A DNA stretch of 64,000 bases from Marisediminitalea aggregata (GTDB taxonomy: Bacteria; Pseudomonadota; Gammaproteobacteria; Enterobacterales; Alteromonadaceae), in contig NZ_FQWD01000006.1 of assembly GCF_900129565.1 (NCBI RefSeq), positions 355,651 to 419,650 on the forward strand, written 5' to 3'. Within the stretch, counting starts at the first letter, position 1. Each line of letters opens with the position of its first letter. The notes beneath the pieces are model-generated. The model saw only the letters and a list, made by a program, of their open reading frames with translations. It did no database searches and was not told the DNA's origin. The position numbers and the translations under genes are program-made. Of this stretch, positions 1-9,260 are shown piece after piece.

Positions 1-259
1 TGTCAGACACTGTCATCACCGGCGAGTGCATAATCTCGCCTACGCGACACACCTGCTCCCGATAGTAGGTCGACTCAACCATGGCTTTAATACAATCCTG
101 CTCAGACAGAAACCCGCAAAGCTTACCCGCTTCATCCAAAACCGGGCCACCAGACTGCTGTCGCTGTAGCAGTCGTTCGACGGCTTCTGCAACGGGCATA
201 TTTTTGGTGAGTTTAACGGGGTGATGGTCCATATAATCACAAACCTGCAACGATTCCAT
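1..259 (-). CDS. CBS-domain protein (3' part cut by window edge)
   Basis: The reverse strand reads without a stop from an ATG at 257-259 to the window edge, preceded by a strong GGAGG ribosome site. The visible 86 residues contain DHHPVKL, then an alternating helix/strand pattern with GGPVLDE, KLCGFLSEQDC and, near the edge, EIMHSPVMTVSD. This is the layout of one CBS domain followed by the start of a second, as in small regulatory proteins that bind adenosyl ligands. The C-terminus is outside the window, so a fusion to another domain cannot be excluded. An overlapping longer open frame at 40-303 is a shadow of this gene. Confidence 0.8.
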   Translation of the reverse strand, partial: MESLQVCDYMDHHPVKLTKNMPVAEAVERLLQRQQSGGPVLDEAGKLCGFLSEQDCIKAMVESTYYREQVCRVGEIMHSPVMTVSD

Positions 260-501
260 TTTTCCTCCTGCACAGCGGTGGCCAACACAGGCCGGTACTG
301 CATAGTTGTTGTTATCCTGAGGGTGTTTGCACGGACATCTCAACACGTAACAACAGCCTCTAGCGCTTGGGGCATGGGCCCTGATTAAAAGTGAATGCCA
401 GAAACTCTTATACCTTAAGCGTAGCGTAGTTTTGGAAAAACCGCATAAAATATAGCGCAATAGGGTCAGGCGAACCGTCAGGCAGTTAAAACGTTAACGA
501 A

Positions 502-969
502 TCAAATAATCCCGGCTTCCAGACTAGCTGCCATTGTGAGTCCGAGCGCCTCACACTCTGCTAAAAACGCAGTCTTGAATTCGCCCTTACAAATGAGTGG
601 GGCTTGCACCAGCTTCCAGCGCAGTCCAGTGGTAACCGACGTTATAGCGCGGAGCGTTCCTGTCCCATCCTGACCAGCCCGAATATAGAAACTAAACGGC
701 ATGGCCTGAGTATGTTCAAGACAAGGGTAGTAGCAACGGTCAAACAGGTCTTTTGTTAAGCCCGCCATGTAGCCCAGGTTTTCAGTCGTCCCAATAATAA
801 CAGCCTGGGCCTTGCAGATATCCTCAGGTTGCACAGCCGCAGGCGCTGCAACCACTACGTTGATATTGTTGATGTCGGGATGACAGGCACCACGTTCAAC
901 CGCTTCTGCCATTTGACGGGTATTGTCGGAAGGGGCATGTGCAATAATCAACAGGGTTTTCGTCGGCAT
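502..969 (-). CDS. Flavodoxin-family / NAD(P)H-dependent FMN reductase-like protein
   Basis: This 155-residue protein starts with the strand-loop LLIIAHAPSDNTRQMAEAV, which fits the phosphate-binding loop of flavodoxin-like folds. It continues with a second strand AQAVIIGTTENLGYMAG, the position where this family contacts the flavin ring, and then KDLFDR. Length matches single-domain flavodoxin-like proteins. The electron partner is not apparent from the neighbours, which are unrelated. The family call is supported by the loop positions; the reaction is inferred only as FMN-dependent redox. Confidence 0.75.
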   Translation of the reverse strand: MPTKTLLIIAHAPSDNTRQMAEAVERGACHPDINNINVVVAAPAAVQPEDICKAQAVIIGTTENLGYMAGLTKDLFDRCYYPCLEHTQAMPFSFYIRAGQDGTGTLRAITSVTTGLRWKLVQAPLICKGEFKTAFLAECEALGLTMAASLEAGII

Positions 970-1029
970 TTGTGACTCGCTATGGCATAGCTGTTTTAGC
1001 GACTACTCTACCCTGCCCACATCCATGAC

Positions 1030-1386
1030 TCAATGCAGCAGGTCCAGACTGTCGGCGTCTTCCTTGCAGAAAAGTAACTGGCATTGGTGCATAGCAAGCG
1101 CTTCCTGAAAGTGTGTTTGATAATGCAAATAATCAGACTCAAGAACACAGCATACCGCTTTGATGTTGTGACGCTTAACCAGAGCCAGCAGTTCGTTTTC
1201 ATAACGAAGTTCAGCTCCTAGCATAATTGTTTTGTGGTGCCAGGGAGCCTGATTAATAAAAAAGCGTACAACGTAACGCTGACGTGCAGTTAATGAACTC
1301 CCTAACTGAAAGGACAGGTAATCTGTGCCGACGATGATGATCGGGACCGGCACAGGTTTAAATAGGGAAAACAGACGTTTAAGCAT
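1030..1386 (-). CDS. Small orphan Rossmann-like protein (CapD/FlaA1 N-terminal-like)
   Basis: The protein has 118 residues from the ATG at 1384-1386; upstream TTG codons are less likely starts. After a basic N-terminus it shows PIIIVGTDYLSFQL, then YVVRFFINQAPWHHK, IMLGAEL and IKAVCCVLESD. This order resembles the nucleotide-binding module found at the N-terminus of polysaccharide epimerase/dehydratases and in some sugar transferases (strand, gly-loop, VxxFID-like strand, LG.....L). It is not attached to any catalytic domain here. The resemblance is pattern-based and weak; no function is assigned. Confidence 0.5.
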   Translation of the reverse strand: MLKRLFSLFKPVPVPIIIVGTDYLSFQLGSSLTARQRYVVRFFINQAPWHHKTIMLGAELRYENELLALVKRHNIKAVCCVLESDYLHYQTHFQEALAMHQCQLLFCKEDADSLDLLH

Positions 1387-1452
1387 AGACAACAATGGTA
1401 TTTATCTGCATGTGGCAGGCAGTATTAACTGAATACTACCCGCCAACGCAAA

Positions 1453-2460
1453 TTATTCGTTAATCCATTGCTGATAAATGCCGACTTTAAGATTTCCCTG
1501 AGTATCGATTTGCGCGCGATACATGCCGGAAGTATTGAACACGGCAGCGATGTTGCCCTTTGCATCGACGGCAATAATACCGCCATCGCCCTCGGCTTTA
1601 ACCAGAACATCATTGATAACGGTATTCGCAGCGTCGGCCAGCGTATCATTGCGGTATTTCATTCGGCTACAAATATCAGCGGCAACGTGAAAACGAATAA
1701 AATACTCGCCGTGTCCGGTGGCAGAAACAGCACAGCTTTCGTTATCTGCATAGGTGCCAGCGCCAATAACCGGTGAGTCACCAATACGGCCAAATCGCTT
1801 AGCGGTCATGCCGCCGGTTGAGGTGCCCGCGACCAGGTTGCCATATTGGTCGAGCACTACCGCGCCAACGGTACCAAAGCGCTCGTTACCCTGTTGTCCA
1901 CCATAAGGCACATTCGCGTTAAGGATCCGCTCTTTCGCTTTGAGCAAGGCTTTGTAACGTCGCTCTGTATTGAACAAGGTGTTTTTGACCGGTTTCATAC
2001 CAATCGATTCGGCAAATGCTTCTGCCCCTTTTCCACTGAGCATCACGTGCGGCGACTGTTCCATCACCGCCAGTGCGGCGGCTATTGGACTACGGATGGT
2101 TTTCACCCCAGCGACTGCCCCAGCATTCAGCGTGCCACCGTGCATAATAGATGCGTCCAGCTCGTGTTGACCTTCAAAGGTGTAAACGGCGCCAATGCCC
2201 GCGTTAAACAGCGGTGACGTTTCCATAACCTGAATGGCGGCCACGACCGCTTCTTCGCCCTTCGCACCGTCTTTCAGTAGCTTATAGCCGGTTTGCACGG
2301 CTTCCTGCAGTGCAGCCACATAAGCGGCTTCGCGTTCTGGCGTCATATTGGCCTTTAAAATTGTGCCAGCACCACCGTGGATGACAATGGCAACATCCTG
2401 CGCCCAGCCCGGTGCGATTAACCCACAGCAGAACAAAGCAGTGTAAATACGTTTCAGCAT
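1453..2460 (-). CDS. Isoaspartyl peptidase / L-asparaginase (Ntn-hydrolase), secreted
   Basis: This 335-residue protein has an N-terminal signal peptide ending near GWAQD. The N-terminal part has VIHGGAG, the oxyanion-region signature of plant-type asparaginases. The nucleophile is Thr197 in FGTVGAVVLD, which becomes the new N-terminus after autocleavage of the precursor, and GTSTGGMTAKRFGRIGDSP follows with the substrate-binding Arg. The length matches the IaaA family. It likely hydrolyses beta-aspartyl dipeptides or L-asparagine in the periplasm. It stands alone, divergent from the exonuclease I gene. Confidence 0.92.
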   Translation of the reverse strand: MLKRIYTALFCCGLIAPGWAQDVAIVIHGGAGTILKANMTPEREAAYVAALQEAVQTGYKLLKDGAKGEEAVVAAIQVMETSPLFNAGIGAVYTFEGQHELDASIMHGGTLNAGAVAGVKTIRSPIAAALAVMEQSPHVMLSGKGAEAFAESIGMKPVKNTLFNTERRYKALLKAKERILNANVPYGGQQGNERFGTVGAVVLDQYGNLVAGTSTGGMTAKRFGRIGDSPVIGAGTYADNESCAVSATGHGEYFIRFHVAADICSRMKYRNDTLADAANTVINDVLVKAEGDGGIIAVDAKGNIAAVFNTSGMYRAQIDTQGNLKVGIYQQWINE

Positions 2461-2739
2461 TTTCTTGAATACTCCCTACGGAAATGTTTTATTCACTCTA
2501 CGGGTTTCCCGGGATGCTGACCAGAGCCAATGGCCGGCTTTTTGCGGCATTCGTCGAAACTGCTGCTGTTAGGTATCTCATTCTTTATTCAAGGCACTTG
2601 GGCACGCTGAATGCGCGTGTTAGTATCCACCCTATTGCCCACTGGCTACGTAGCCACGTACTGCGTGCCGTTTAGTGCTACAAATGCTCAGTGGCTTCCT
2701 GAATACCGCATTAGCAAACAATAAAAAGTACAATTCATC

Positions 2740-4179
2740 ATGAGTCAACACAGTCCGGCCAGCTTTCTCTGGCATGATTACGAAACCTGGGGTGTCAGCC
2801 CACAAAAAGACATGCCCAGCCAGTTTGCGGCTATTCGCACCGACGCAGATCTGAATGAAATTGGCAAGCCCATCAATATTCTTTGCCAGATTGCTAATGA
2901 CTATTTACCACAGCCACAGGCTGCACTGGTAACGGGATTAACGCCGCAACACACGCTGCGCGATGGGATGAATGAAGCTGACTTTGCCGCTAAAATTCAT
3001 CAGGTAATGTCGGAACCCGGTACCTGTGTTGTAGGCTACAACAGCATTCGATTCGACGATGAAGTGTCCCGCTATTTGTTTTATCGTAATTTCTACGATC
3101 CCTACGCAAGGGAATGGCAAAACGGCAATAGCCGTTGGGATATCATTGATCTGGTGCGTGCCTGTTATGCCCTGCGCCCGGAAGGCATTGAATGGCCAAT
3201 GCGAGACGACGGCTCTCCCAGTTTTAAGCTGGAGTTATTAACCGCGGCCAATGGCATCGATCACGGCCATGCTCATGACGCGTTGTCTGATGTACGCGCC
3301 ACTATCGCGCTGGCCAAACTGATTAAAGACAAACAGCCTAAACTATTTGATTACGCGCTTTCACTGCGCCAGAAAGCCCAGGTATCACGACAAATTAATC
3401 TCCAGCAACTCACGCCTCTGGTTCACGTATCGTCAAAAATCCCGGCTAGTCAGGGTTGCTGTACCTGGATCCTCCCGGTTGCTCAGCACCCGACAAACCC
3501 CAATGCCGTGATTGCTGTCGACTTACAGTCAGATCCGTCACCGCTGTTGTCATTAGACACAGAAGCGCTCAGAGAGCGTCTGTACCGCAAACGCGAGGAG
3601 ATGCAGGACGACGAGCCCCGCCCGGGCATCAAACTCATTCACATTAACCGCTCGCCGTTTATTACCACGGCCAAGGCCGTATCCGAAGAAAACGCAGAGC
3701 GTTTGGGCATTAACCGGGAACAGTGTCTGGCAAACTATAAACAATTGGTGGCTGACACCAGTTGGATTCAGAAGCTAACGGATTTGTATAACACCGAGCT
3801 CGATGAACAAGAGCTCGACCCGGACCATGCCTTGTATAGTGGCGGCTTTTTAACGAGGGAAGAGAAAAACTGGTGTGATGATGTACGTACTTCGTCTCCC
3901 GAACAGCTCACCAGCCTGGCAGACAAAACGCAGAACCCGACGCTGAAATCGTTGCTATTTCGCTACCGGGCGAGAAACTACCCTAATACCCTCACCTTTG
4001 AAGAAAGTCAGAAATGGCAGCGTCATCGTCAGTTCCGCTTAACGGACCCAACCTCTCCTGCGAGCATTACGCTAGAGCAGTATTTATTTACGCTTGAGCA
4101 ATTGGCAGAACAACACGCCGACAATGCCGAGCACAAAGCAATACTAAAAGCGCTGTATGCATACGCACAAAACTTGTGA
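2740..4179 (+). CDS. sbcB: Exodeoxyribonuclease I
   Basis: This 479-residue protein is close to the 475 residues of E. coli exonuclease I. The DEDDh exonuclease begins with FLWHDYETWG, where Asp13 and Glu15 are metal ligands. Further exonuclease blocks are GYNSIRFDDEVSRY and the C-terminal HAHDALSDVRATIAL with the active-site His and Asp. The rest covers the SH3-like and helical domains typical of the family (for example YSGGFLT and LLFRYRARNYP). It degrades single-stranded DNA 3' to 5' in repair and recombination. It is transcribed alone. Confidence 0.96.
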   Translation: MSQHSPASFLWHDYETWGVSPQKDMPSQFAAIRTDADLNEIGKPINILCQIANDYLPQPQAALVTGLTPQHTLRDGMNEADFAAKIHQVMSEPGTCVVGYNSIRFDDEVSRYLFYRNFYDPYAREWQNGNSRWDIIDLVRACYALRPEGIEWPMRDDGSPSFKLELLTAANGIDHGHAHDALSDVRATIALAKLIKDKQPKLFDYALSLRQKAQVSRQINLQQLTPLVHVSSKIPASQGCCTWILPVAQHPTNPNAVIAVDLQSDPSPLLSLDTEALRERLYRKREEMQDDEPRPGIKLIHINRSPFITTAKAVSEENAERLGINREQCLANYKQLVADTSWIQKLTDLYNTELDEQELDPDHALYSGGFLTREEKNWCDDVRTSSPEQLTSLADKTQNPTLKSLLFRYRARNYPNTLTFEESQKWQRHRQFRLTDPTSPASITLEQYLFTLEQLAEQHADNAEHKAILKALYAYAQNL

Positions 4180-4244
4180 TTTTTTCCGGATTAGTGCATC
4201 TTTAGTCTAAATCGCATTCAACTTTAGTATGCATTTTACCTGTA

Positions 4245-4270
4245 GCAGGTTCTCCTCACCGAGAACTTGC
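4245..4270. other. Inverted repeat upstream of the FapA-family gene
   Basis: The ten-base arms GCAGGTTCTC and GAGAACTTGC (one mismatch) flank a six-base loop CTCACC. No T-run follows on the plus strand, so this is a poor terminator. It could be a protein-binding site or a 5' leader hairpin for the gene that starts at 4354. The structure is visible; the role is unknown. Confidence 0.35.
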
Positions 4271-4353
4271 GGCACATCTGACCCATGTGTACTCAATAAT
4301 AATAAAACGTGTCGTTTACCAAGCGCTCAATACAGGACAGGAAGTAAATCACT

Positions 4354-6009
4354 ATGAAAGGCGTTCAATTTTCGTTTGATGATAATCGTAACAACGTTAC
4401 GCTTTCTATTGCCCCCGACCAACTTGAACAAGAGCTCAGTGCACAAGCCGTGTATGACGCCCTTTGTGAACAAGGTTTCGACGAGGTGTATTTGTCCCAG
4501 TCGGCGATAAAAGCAACCTGCGACAAAGCTAACCACTTTTTCAAAACGAAAGACAAAACCAGCGTCATGGAACAGGTTGGTGAGCGTCGCCACTGTGAAG
4601 TTGAGTTTCGTATCAGCGAAGACAACATGACAGGATATGCCATTCTCACTGCGCCTCATGGCGGTCAGATCCCCGACACAGCCCAGGTCCTCAGGCTTGC
4701 TCAAAAAGCCAATATTCGCCGGGGCCTGGGGAAGAAACGGGTAAAAGCGCTGCTTGAACAATTATCAGAAGCAGAGCCGGGCAAACGTATTGAAGGCCTT
4801 ATAGCCAAAGGGCTTCCCCCTCGTGACGGCCGCTCTTCGAGACAGCGTCCACTGGTCCCCAATGCATTAGATCGGGTGTTGCGCCCTCAACAGTCAAATG
4901 AAAAGAAAGTCGATATGCGCAACCTGGGCGAAATCGTGTGTGTGAAAGCGCACGCCGAGGTTATGCGACGTGAGCCTCCGACCAAAGGCCGCAGTGGTTT
5001 TGATGTGCGGGGCAACACGCTGGTTTCCAAAGAAGGTGAATGGCAGCCTATCAAACTGGGTAATGGCACGGCTATCAGTGATCACGACGAAAACCTGGTG
5101 GTGTCCACCATTGCGGGTATGCCGAAGTACATGGATCTCATCATGCAGGTTGATGATACGTTTATTTGCCCAGGCGTGAACGTGGGAACCGGTCATGTAA
5201 CTTACGAAGGTTCGGTTTTGGTTAATGGTGATGTAACGGAAAAAATGATCATCAAAGCCAAAGGTGACGTCACCGTAAACGGCTTTGCAGAGTCTGCAAC
5301 TATTGAGGCCGGTGGCGATATTATTATTACCGAAGGCGCCATGGGCAAACAGCAGGACGTGATGCGCGAGTATACCTGTCAGCTAAAAGCCGGTGGCAGT
5401 ATTTATATCCAGCACGGTCAGGGTGTCGATATTGTGTGTAATGGTAGCCTGAACGTGGGACGCCAGCTTGCACATTGCCGTGTGAGTTCTGGTGGCGGCG
5501 TCACCATTGGTCGTCCGGAAAATCCTCAGGGCAACATTTTTGCCTGCGAGGTAAGTAGTCAGGGCCCGGTGATTGCGGGCACAGTTGGAGCAATATCAGG
5601 CAGTACGCTACGTATAGACTTTAGCCCTGGTTTTAACCAGCTTCAGGCGCGCAAAGACTTTTTTGAAGATTTGCTGAAGCAGATTCGCACAAACGCCACC
5701 CGCCACAAAGAAAAGATGGATATTATTAACAATCGCGTCGTACCTAAATCATTGCTGGCTAAAGTGTCTGAAGCAAAAGAACTGCTACGCAATGAAACTA
5801 CCCTGCTTTCGTGGATGGAGAGTAAGTCGGTGCAATTACTGGAAGCAAAGCAACACTACCAGGAATCCGCGCGTTTGATTGCCACCAAAAAGCTGTATTC
5901 AGGGGTATCGGTAAAACTGAATAACCGAAACTGGCGTTCCGAGCGTGAATATGAACGAGCCAAAGTGAGTTATGACATGCACCAATGGAAGTATGAACCC
6001 ATGGTTTAA
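4354..6009 (+). CDS. FapA-family (DUF342) polymer-like beta-helix protein
   Basis: The protein has 551 residues. After an N-terminal domain of about 200 residues, the middle shows the DUF342/FapA repeat pattern of valine- and glycine-rich rungs, such as GTAISDHDENLVV, GHVTYEGSVLVNGDV, AKGDVTVNGFAESATIEAGGDI and LKAGGSIYIQHGQG, which fold as a right-handed beta-helix. The C-terminal third is helical and probably a coiled coil (residues about 430-530). FapA proteins are linked to cell-surface or flagellar-pole organisation in other gammaproteobacteria, but the exact role here is unknown. A strong terminator follows directly. Confidence 0.85.
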   Translation: MKGVQFSFDDNRNNVTLSIAPDQLEQELSAQAVYDALCEQGFDEVYLSQSAIKATCDKANHFFKTKDKTSVMEQVGERRHCEVEFRISEDNMTGYAILTAPHGGQIPDTAQVLRLAQKANIRRGLGKKRVKALLEQLSEAEPGKRIEGLIAKGLPPRDGRSSRQRPLVPNALDRVLRPQQSNEKKVDMRNLGEIVCVKAHAEVMRREPPTKGRSGFDVRGNTLVSKEGEWQPIKLGNGTAISDHDENLVVSTIAGMPKYMDLIMQVDDTFICPGVNVGTGHVTYEGSVLVNGDVTEKMIIKAKGDVTVNGFAESATIEAGGDIIITEGAMGKQQDVMREYTCQLKAGGSIYIQHGQGVDIVCNGSLNVGRQLAHCRVSSGGGVTIGRPENPQGNIFACEVSSQGPVIAGTVGAISGSTLRIDFSPGFNQLQARKDFFEDLLKQIRTNATRHKEKMDIINNRVVPKSLLAKVSEAKELLRNETTLLSWMESKSVQLLEAKQHYQESARLIATKKLYSGVSVKLNNRNWRSEREYERAKVSYDMHQWKYEPMV

Positions 6010-6010
6010 A

Positions 6011-6037
6011 CCAAAGGGGCTGAGGCCCCTTTTTTGT
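6011..6037 (+). terminator. Rho-independent terminator after the FapA-family gene
   Basis: The stem AGGGGC/GCCCCT-type (GGGGC, loop TGAG, GCCCC) is followed by six T residues, two bases after the stop codon. It separates two convergent genes. On the minus strand only three T residues follow the stem, so it mainly serves the plus-strand gene. Confidence 0.85.
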
Positions 6038-6043
6038 TGTTAT

Positions 6044-7462
6044 TCAGGTTTCCGCAATCATGACTTTGCCACCGTGTTGACGGCGTGCCAGATACAATGC
6101 CTGACTCGCTCGCTCATACCAGTCAGCGAACGTTTCACCTTCTTGCAACGCAGCCAGTCCAATCGAGAATGGTAAATCGCGAATATCTTCTCTTTGGTGC
6201 GTTTCAACCGCCTCTTTTAGCCGGTCAGCCAGGATCTTAGATGCAGAAATGGGGGTTTGTGGGCACAGTATAATGATTTGTTCAGAGCTCCAACGACCCG
6301 CAATATCCACTTCCCGAACACACGACAAGCAAATTTTTGCCAACTCTTTGATGCCATCTTCATTGATAACCGGCTTGCTGTTTATCTGTCTGGCTGACTG
6401 ACTGGTAAAGTCGAATAAAATCAGACTGGCGGCAGTATGAAAACGATTAAAGCGCGATACTTCATCTTCAGCTCGATGAAGCATGAAATTGCGGTTATAC
6501 AAATTTGTCGATGTATCGTGAGACGATAAAAACTCCAGCATTCGGTTCTTTTCGAGTAAGACCGTCTGCAGGTTTTCCATTTCTTCTTGTTTCTGGCGCA
6601 TTTCACTCTTGCAGCGCCGGATTAAGTTTTTACGCCAAATAAGTGTTGCCAGCAGAATACCACCACAGAATACAACCAGAATACCCAGGCGGAAGTCTTG
6701 CTCAGAATGACTTTTAACATTGTTCCATCGCTTATAAATAGCAACGCTGGTAGCCTCAGGTATCCCGTCGATTGCACTATTCAATAGCGGGATCAAATCT
6801 GCATGCGCTTTATTCACACCCAATCGCAATAAATGCACAGGCTCGACATACCCGGTTATCGCCATGTCGTGCAAGTTCATGCGGTTCATTTCAGAATTAA
6901 TGCTTAACAGCGCCCCCGCCATAACATCAACATTGCCCCGAGCCAGCTCGCGGACGGCTTCGGCCTCGGAGTTCATTAGTTGTAAGCGAATATCCGGATA
7001 GTAACGCGCCAGGTACTCTGCGAGGTGACTGTTTTTGTCTACTGCAACCAATTGGTGTGAAAGTCCGTCGATACCGTGATACATGACATCATAACTTTCA
7101 CTCACCAGTACATTGGGTGTAGCAAAGTAAGGCGCGGAAAAGGTCAGAAAAGAACGGTAAACCGACGATTGACTGACCATAGGCAAAACCATGCACTTCC
7201 CGGTTTGTACAAACTCGAGGGACTGTTGCCAGCTGTCGGTTTCGACCAGTTTGAATTGAACACCGGCGAGTTCGCCAATGACCGTGAGGTAATCTGCGGA
7301 AATACCGACATGTGCGCCATTACGGACCATTTCATAAGGCACCCACGAAGGGTTAACACAATAAGTGACGATTGAAGGCGCAGATAGTGCAGAAAACGTC
7401 CAGCCACTTAACATGGCAGAAAGTACGCCCCACCGCACTAAGGTTGCTTTAAACTTGAACAT
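6044..7462 (-). CDS. Solute-binding protein fused to a degenerate GGDEF domain
   Basis: The protein has 472 residues. A signal peptide is followed by a periplasmic type-3 solute-binding domain (residues about 30-248, ending IYKRWNNVK), one membrane segment (about 258-277), a coiled coil (about 285-312) and a cytoplasmic GGDEF-type domain (about 313-472) containing DTSTNLYNRNFML. The signature loop is not GGDEF: residues 390-395 read RWSSEQ, and the metal-site segment reads LILFDFTSQSARQIN. Loss of both Gly residues and the Asp predicts no diguanylate cyclase activity. The domain may be a ligand-sensing pseudo-enzyme or bind c-di-GMP or a partner. That function is inferred. Confidence 0.88.
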   Translation of the reverse strand: MFKFKATLVRWGVLSAMLSGWTFSALSAPSIVTYCVNPSWVPYEMVRNGAHVGISADYLTVIGELAGVQFKLVETDSWQQSLEFVQTGKCMVLPMVSQSSVYRSFLTFSAPYFATPNVLVSESYDVMYHGIDGLSHQLVAVDKNSHLAEYLARYYPDIRLQLMNSEAEAVRELARGNVDVMAGALLSINSEMNRMNLHDMAITGYVEPVHLLRLGVNKAHADLIPLLNSAIDGIPEATSVAIYKRWNNVKSHSEQDFRLGILVVFCGGILLATLIWRKNLIRRCKSEMRQKQEEMENLQTVLLEKNRMLEFLSSHDTSTNLYNRNFMLHRAEDEVSRFNRFHTAASLILFDFTSQSARQINSKPVINEDGIKELAKICLSCVREVDIAGRWSSEQIIILCPQTPISASKILADRLKEAVETHQREDIRDLPFSIGLAALQEGETFADWYERASQALYLARRQHGGKVMIAET

Positions 7463-7612
7463 GGTAACAATGTTATTCTTATTTCGTGTCAGTATGCGTT
7501 TTCAACGGTGTGAAATCAACTTAAACAAGACAGAAAAGCTAATGAAACAGATAGTTATGCCGCTTTCGACAGACTAGAAACAACCTCTGGTATATCTTCA
7601 TGTTCAATCAGC

Positions 7613-7629
7613 GAGGCGCACTGCGCCCC
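7613..7629 (-). terminator. Possible stem-loop terminator after the thiolase gene
   Basis: GAGGCGC and GCGCCCC arms (one G-T pair) around a three-base loop lie twelve bases past the thiolase stop codon. No T-run follows on the minus strand, so termination is uncertain. Confidence 0.35.
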
Positions 7630-7640
7630 GCCATTTGGTA

Positions 7641-8816
7641 TTACAGCATCTCTACCGCTAATGCGACGCCTTCACCACCACCAATACACAAGGACGCAAT
7701 CCCTTTTGATTTGCCTTGTTGCTTCAGTGCATGAAGTAACGTAACCAAAATACGCGCACCTGACGCGCCAATGGGATGACCCAATGCACAGGCACCGCCT
7801 TTAACGTTAACTTTCGACGCATCGAGGTCGAGCTTCTTGATTGCCAGCATAGTTACCATTGCAAAGGCTTCGTTAATTTCAAACAAATCAACGTCGTCTT
7901 TGGTCCACCCCGCTTTATCCAGGACTTTTTCCATGGCACCAACAGGGGCGACAGTAAAATCTTCTGGCTTAATAGAATTTGTTGCGTGCGCAACAACTTT
8001 TGCCAGTGGCGTTAAGCCCAGTTCAGCCGCCTTTGACTCACTCATCACCAGCAGCGCAGCAGCACCGTCAGAAATTGAGCTTGAGTTGGCGGCTGTTACT
8101 GTTCCGTCGCGCTTGAACGCAGGACGAAGTGAAGGAATTTTTTCCGGCTTCGCCGCTAATGGGCCTTCGTCGGTATCGACAACCACTTCCCCTTTACGGG
8201 TAGCAATAGTAATTGCACTGATTTCGTCGCCAAAGGTACCCGCACTGATCGCTTCGTTGGCTTTCGACAATGAACCAATGGCGAATTCGTCCATCATTTC
8301 ACGAGTGAGGCCTTCCGCATCAGCCGTGGCTTGTGCAAAACAACCCATCGCCTGGCCGTCGTAAGCATTTTCTAATCCGTCCATCATCATGTGGTCCAGC
8401 ACCTGACCATGCCCCATGCGATAACCACCACGGGCTTTTGGTAACATGTATGGCGCATTACTCATACTTTCCATACCACCAGCCACAATGACTTCTGCAC
8501 TGCCCGCCTGTATCATATCCGACGCCAACATAACGGCTTTCAGACCAGACCCACAGACTTTGTTAATTGTAACTACACCGGCCGCTAACGGCAGCTCGGC
8601 TTTTAATGACGCCTGACGCGCCGGTGACTGACCCAAACCTGCAGGCAATACACATCCCATAATGACTTCATCGATGACATTGACGTCAATACCACCACAC
8701 ACCGACTTAATCGCTTCCGCACCTAAGTCTGTAGCTGGCAGCGCTGACAAACCACCCATAAAACCACCCATGGGAGTACGTTTAGCAGCGACGATAACGA
8801 CAGATTCTTTACTCAT
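7641..8816 (-). CDS. atoB: Acetyl-CoA C-acetyltransferase (thiolase)
   Basis: This 391-residue protein has all thiolase signatures. Cys88 in INKVCGSGLK is the acyl-carrying nucleophile, INEAFA lies mid-protein, His347 is in GACALGHPIGASGAR, and Cys377 in SLCIGGGEG is the general base. It joins two acetyl-CoA or splits acetoacetyl-CoA. It is divergent from the liu operon and shares the regulatory region with it. The context suggests it processes the acetoacetate (after CoA activation) made by the HMG-CoA lyase step of leucine breakdown. The biosynthetic or degradative direction is inferred. Confidence 0.93.
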   Translation of the reverse strand: MSKESVVIVAAKRTPMGGFMGGLSALPATDLGAEAIKSVCGGIDVNVIDEVIMGCVLPAGLGQSPARQASLKAELPLAAGVVTINKVCGSGLKAVMLASDMIQAGSAEVIVAGGMESMSNAPYMLPKARGGYRMGHGQVLDHMMMDGLENAYDGQAMGCFAQATADAEGLTREMMDEFAIGSLSKANEAISAGTFGDEISAITIATRKGEVVVDTDEGPLAAKPEKIPSLRPAFKRDGTVTAANSSSISDGAAALLVMSESKAAELGLTPLAKVVAHATNSIKPEDFTVAPVGAMEKVLDKAGWTKDDVDLFEINEAFAMVTMLAIKKLDLDASKVNVKGGACALGHPIGASGARILVTLLHALKQQGKSKGIASLCIGGGEGVALAVEML

Positions 8817-9137
8817 AGTTTCCTTGCCTCATTTAGGTTTTACACAAACAGTTAATACCAACCTATAAGATAAGTGTTACAAGTACTGCACTTATCCCGT
8901 TAGTAATTTACCAACAACGGATTTTCATGTTCAGCTGTGGCCTGTTTATTGTTACCGGTTACCGCATCATTGCCCTGAAAATGCACTGTGCACTTCAGCC
9001 TTCAAGCCTGTTGTTGAGTAACCCCACACTAGATTTAGCAATAATTACAGTAAAAATAAACACGCTTGTAGCTTACACCTGTATACAAAAATAAACACAA
9101 GACTTTGGTTTTATAGAAAGCCTCGCACTTCACGCCA

Positions 9138-9219
9138 TTGACGTTAATTAAATGTTACTTTACCTTTACGTTAACTCAACCTAACGTTAACGTAAACTGC
9201 AGCCTGTTTACACTATAAC
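9138..9219 (+). promoter_or_regulatory. Likely LiuR operator cluster and promoter in front of liuR
   Basis: Three related elements lie in the 444-base gap between atoB and liuR: TTGACGTTAATTAA (9138-9151), TTTACGTTAAC (9165-9175) and TAACGTTAACGTAAAC (9182-9197). The last contains the perfect palindrome ACGTTAACGT. A TATAAC -10-like box follows at 9214-9219. MerR-type LiuR regulators recognise palindromic sites around ACGT cores, so autoregulation of liuR and liuA-E is likely. The remaining parts of the gap (8817-9137) show no other clear feature. Recognition by LiuR is inferred. Confidence 0.6.
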
Positions 9220-9260
9220 ACTACCGGGTAACTACAGGTGAGACTTTAGGAAATCGGCTT

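Noticed and set aside
40..303. 87-codon minus-strand frame
   Set aside because: It overlaps the CBS-domain frame, which has a better start, ribosome site and domain pattern.
2461..2739. Open frame 2484-2675 between divergent genes
   Set aside because: No ribosome site and no recognisable domain; the gap appears to be a promoter region.
7837..8364. 175-codon plus-strand frame opposite the thiolase gene
   Set aside because: Antisense of strongly conserved thiolase sequence; no ribosome site or motif.
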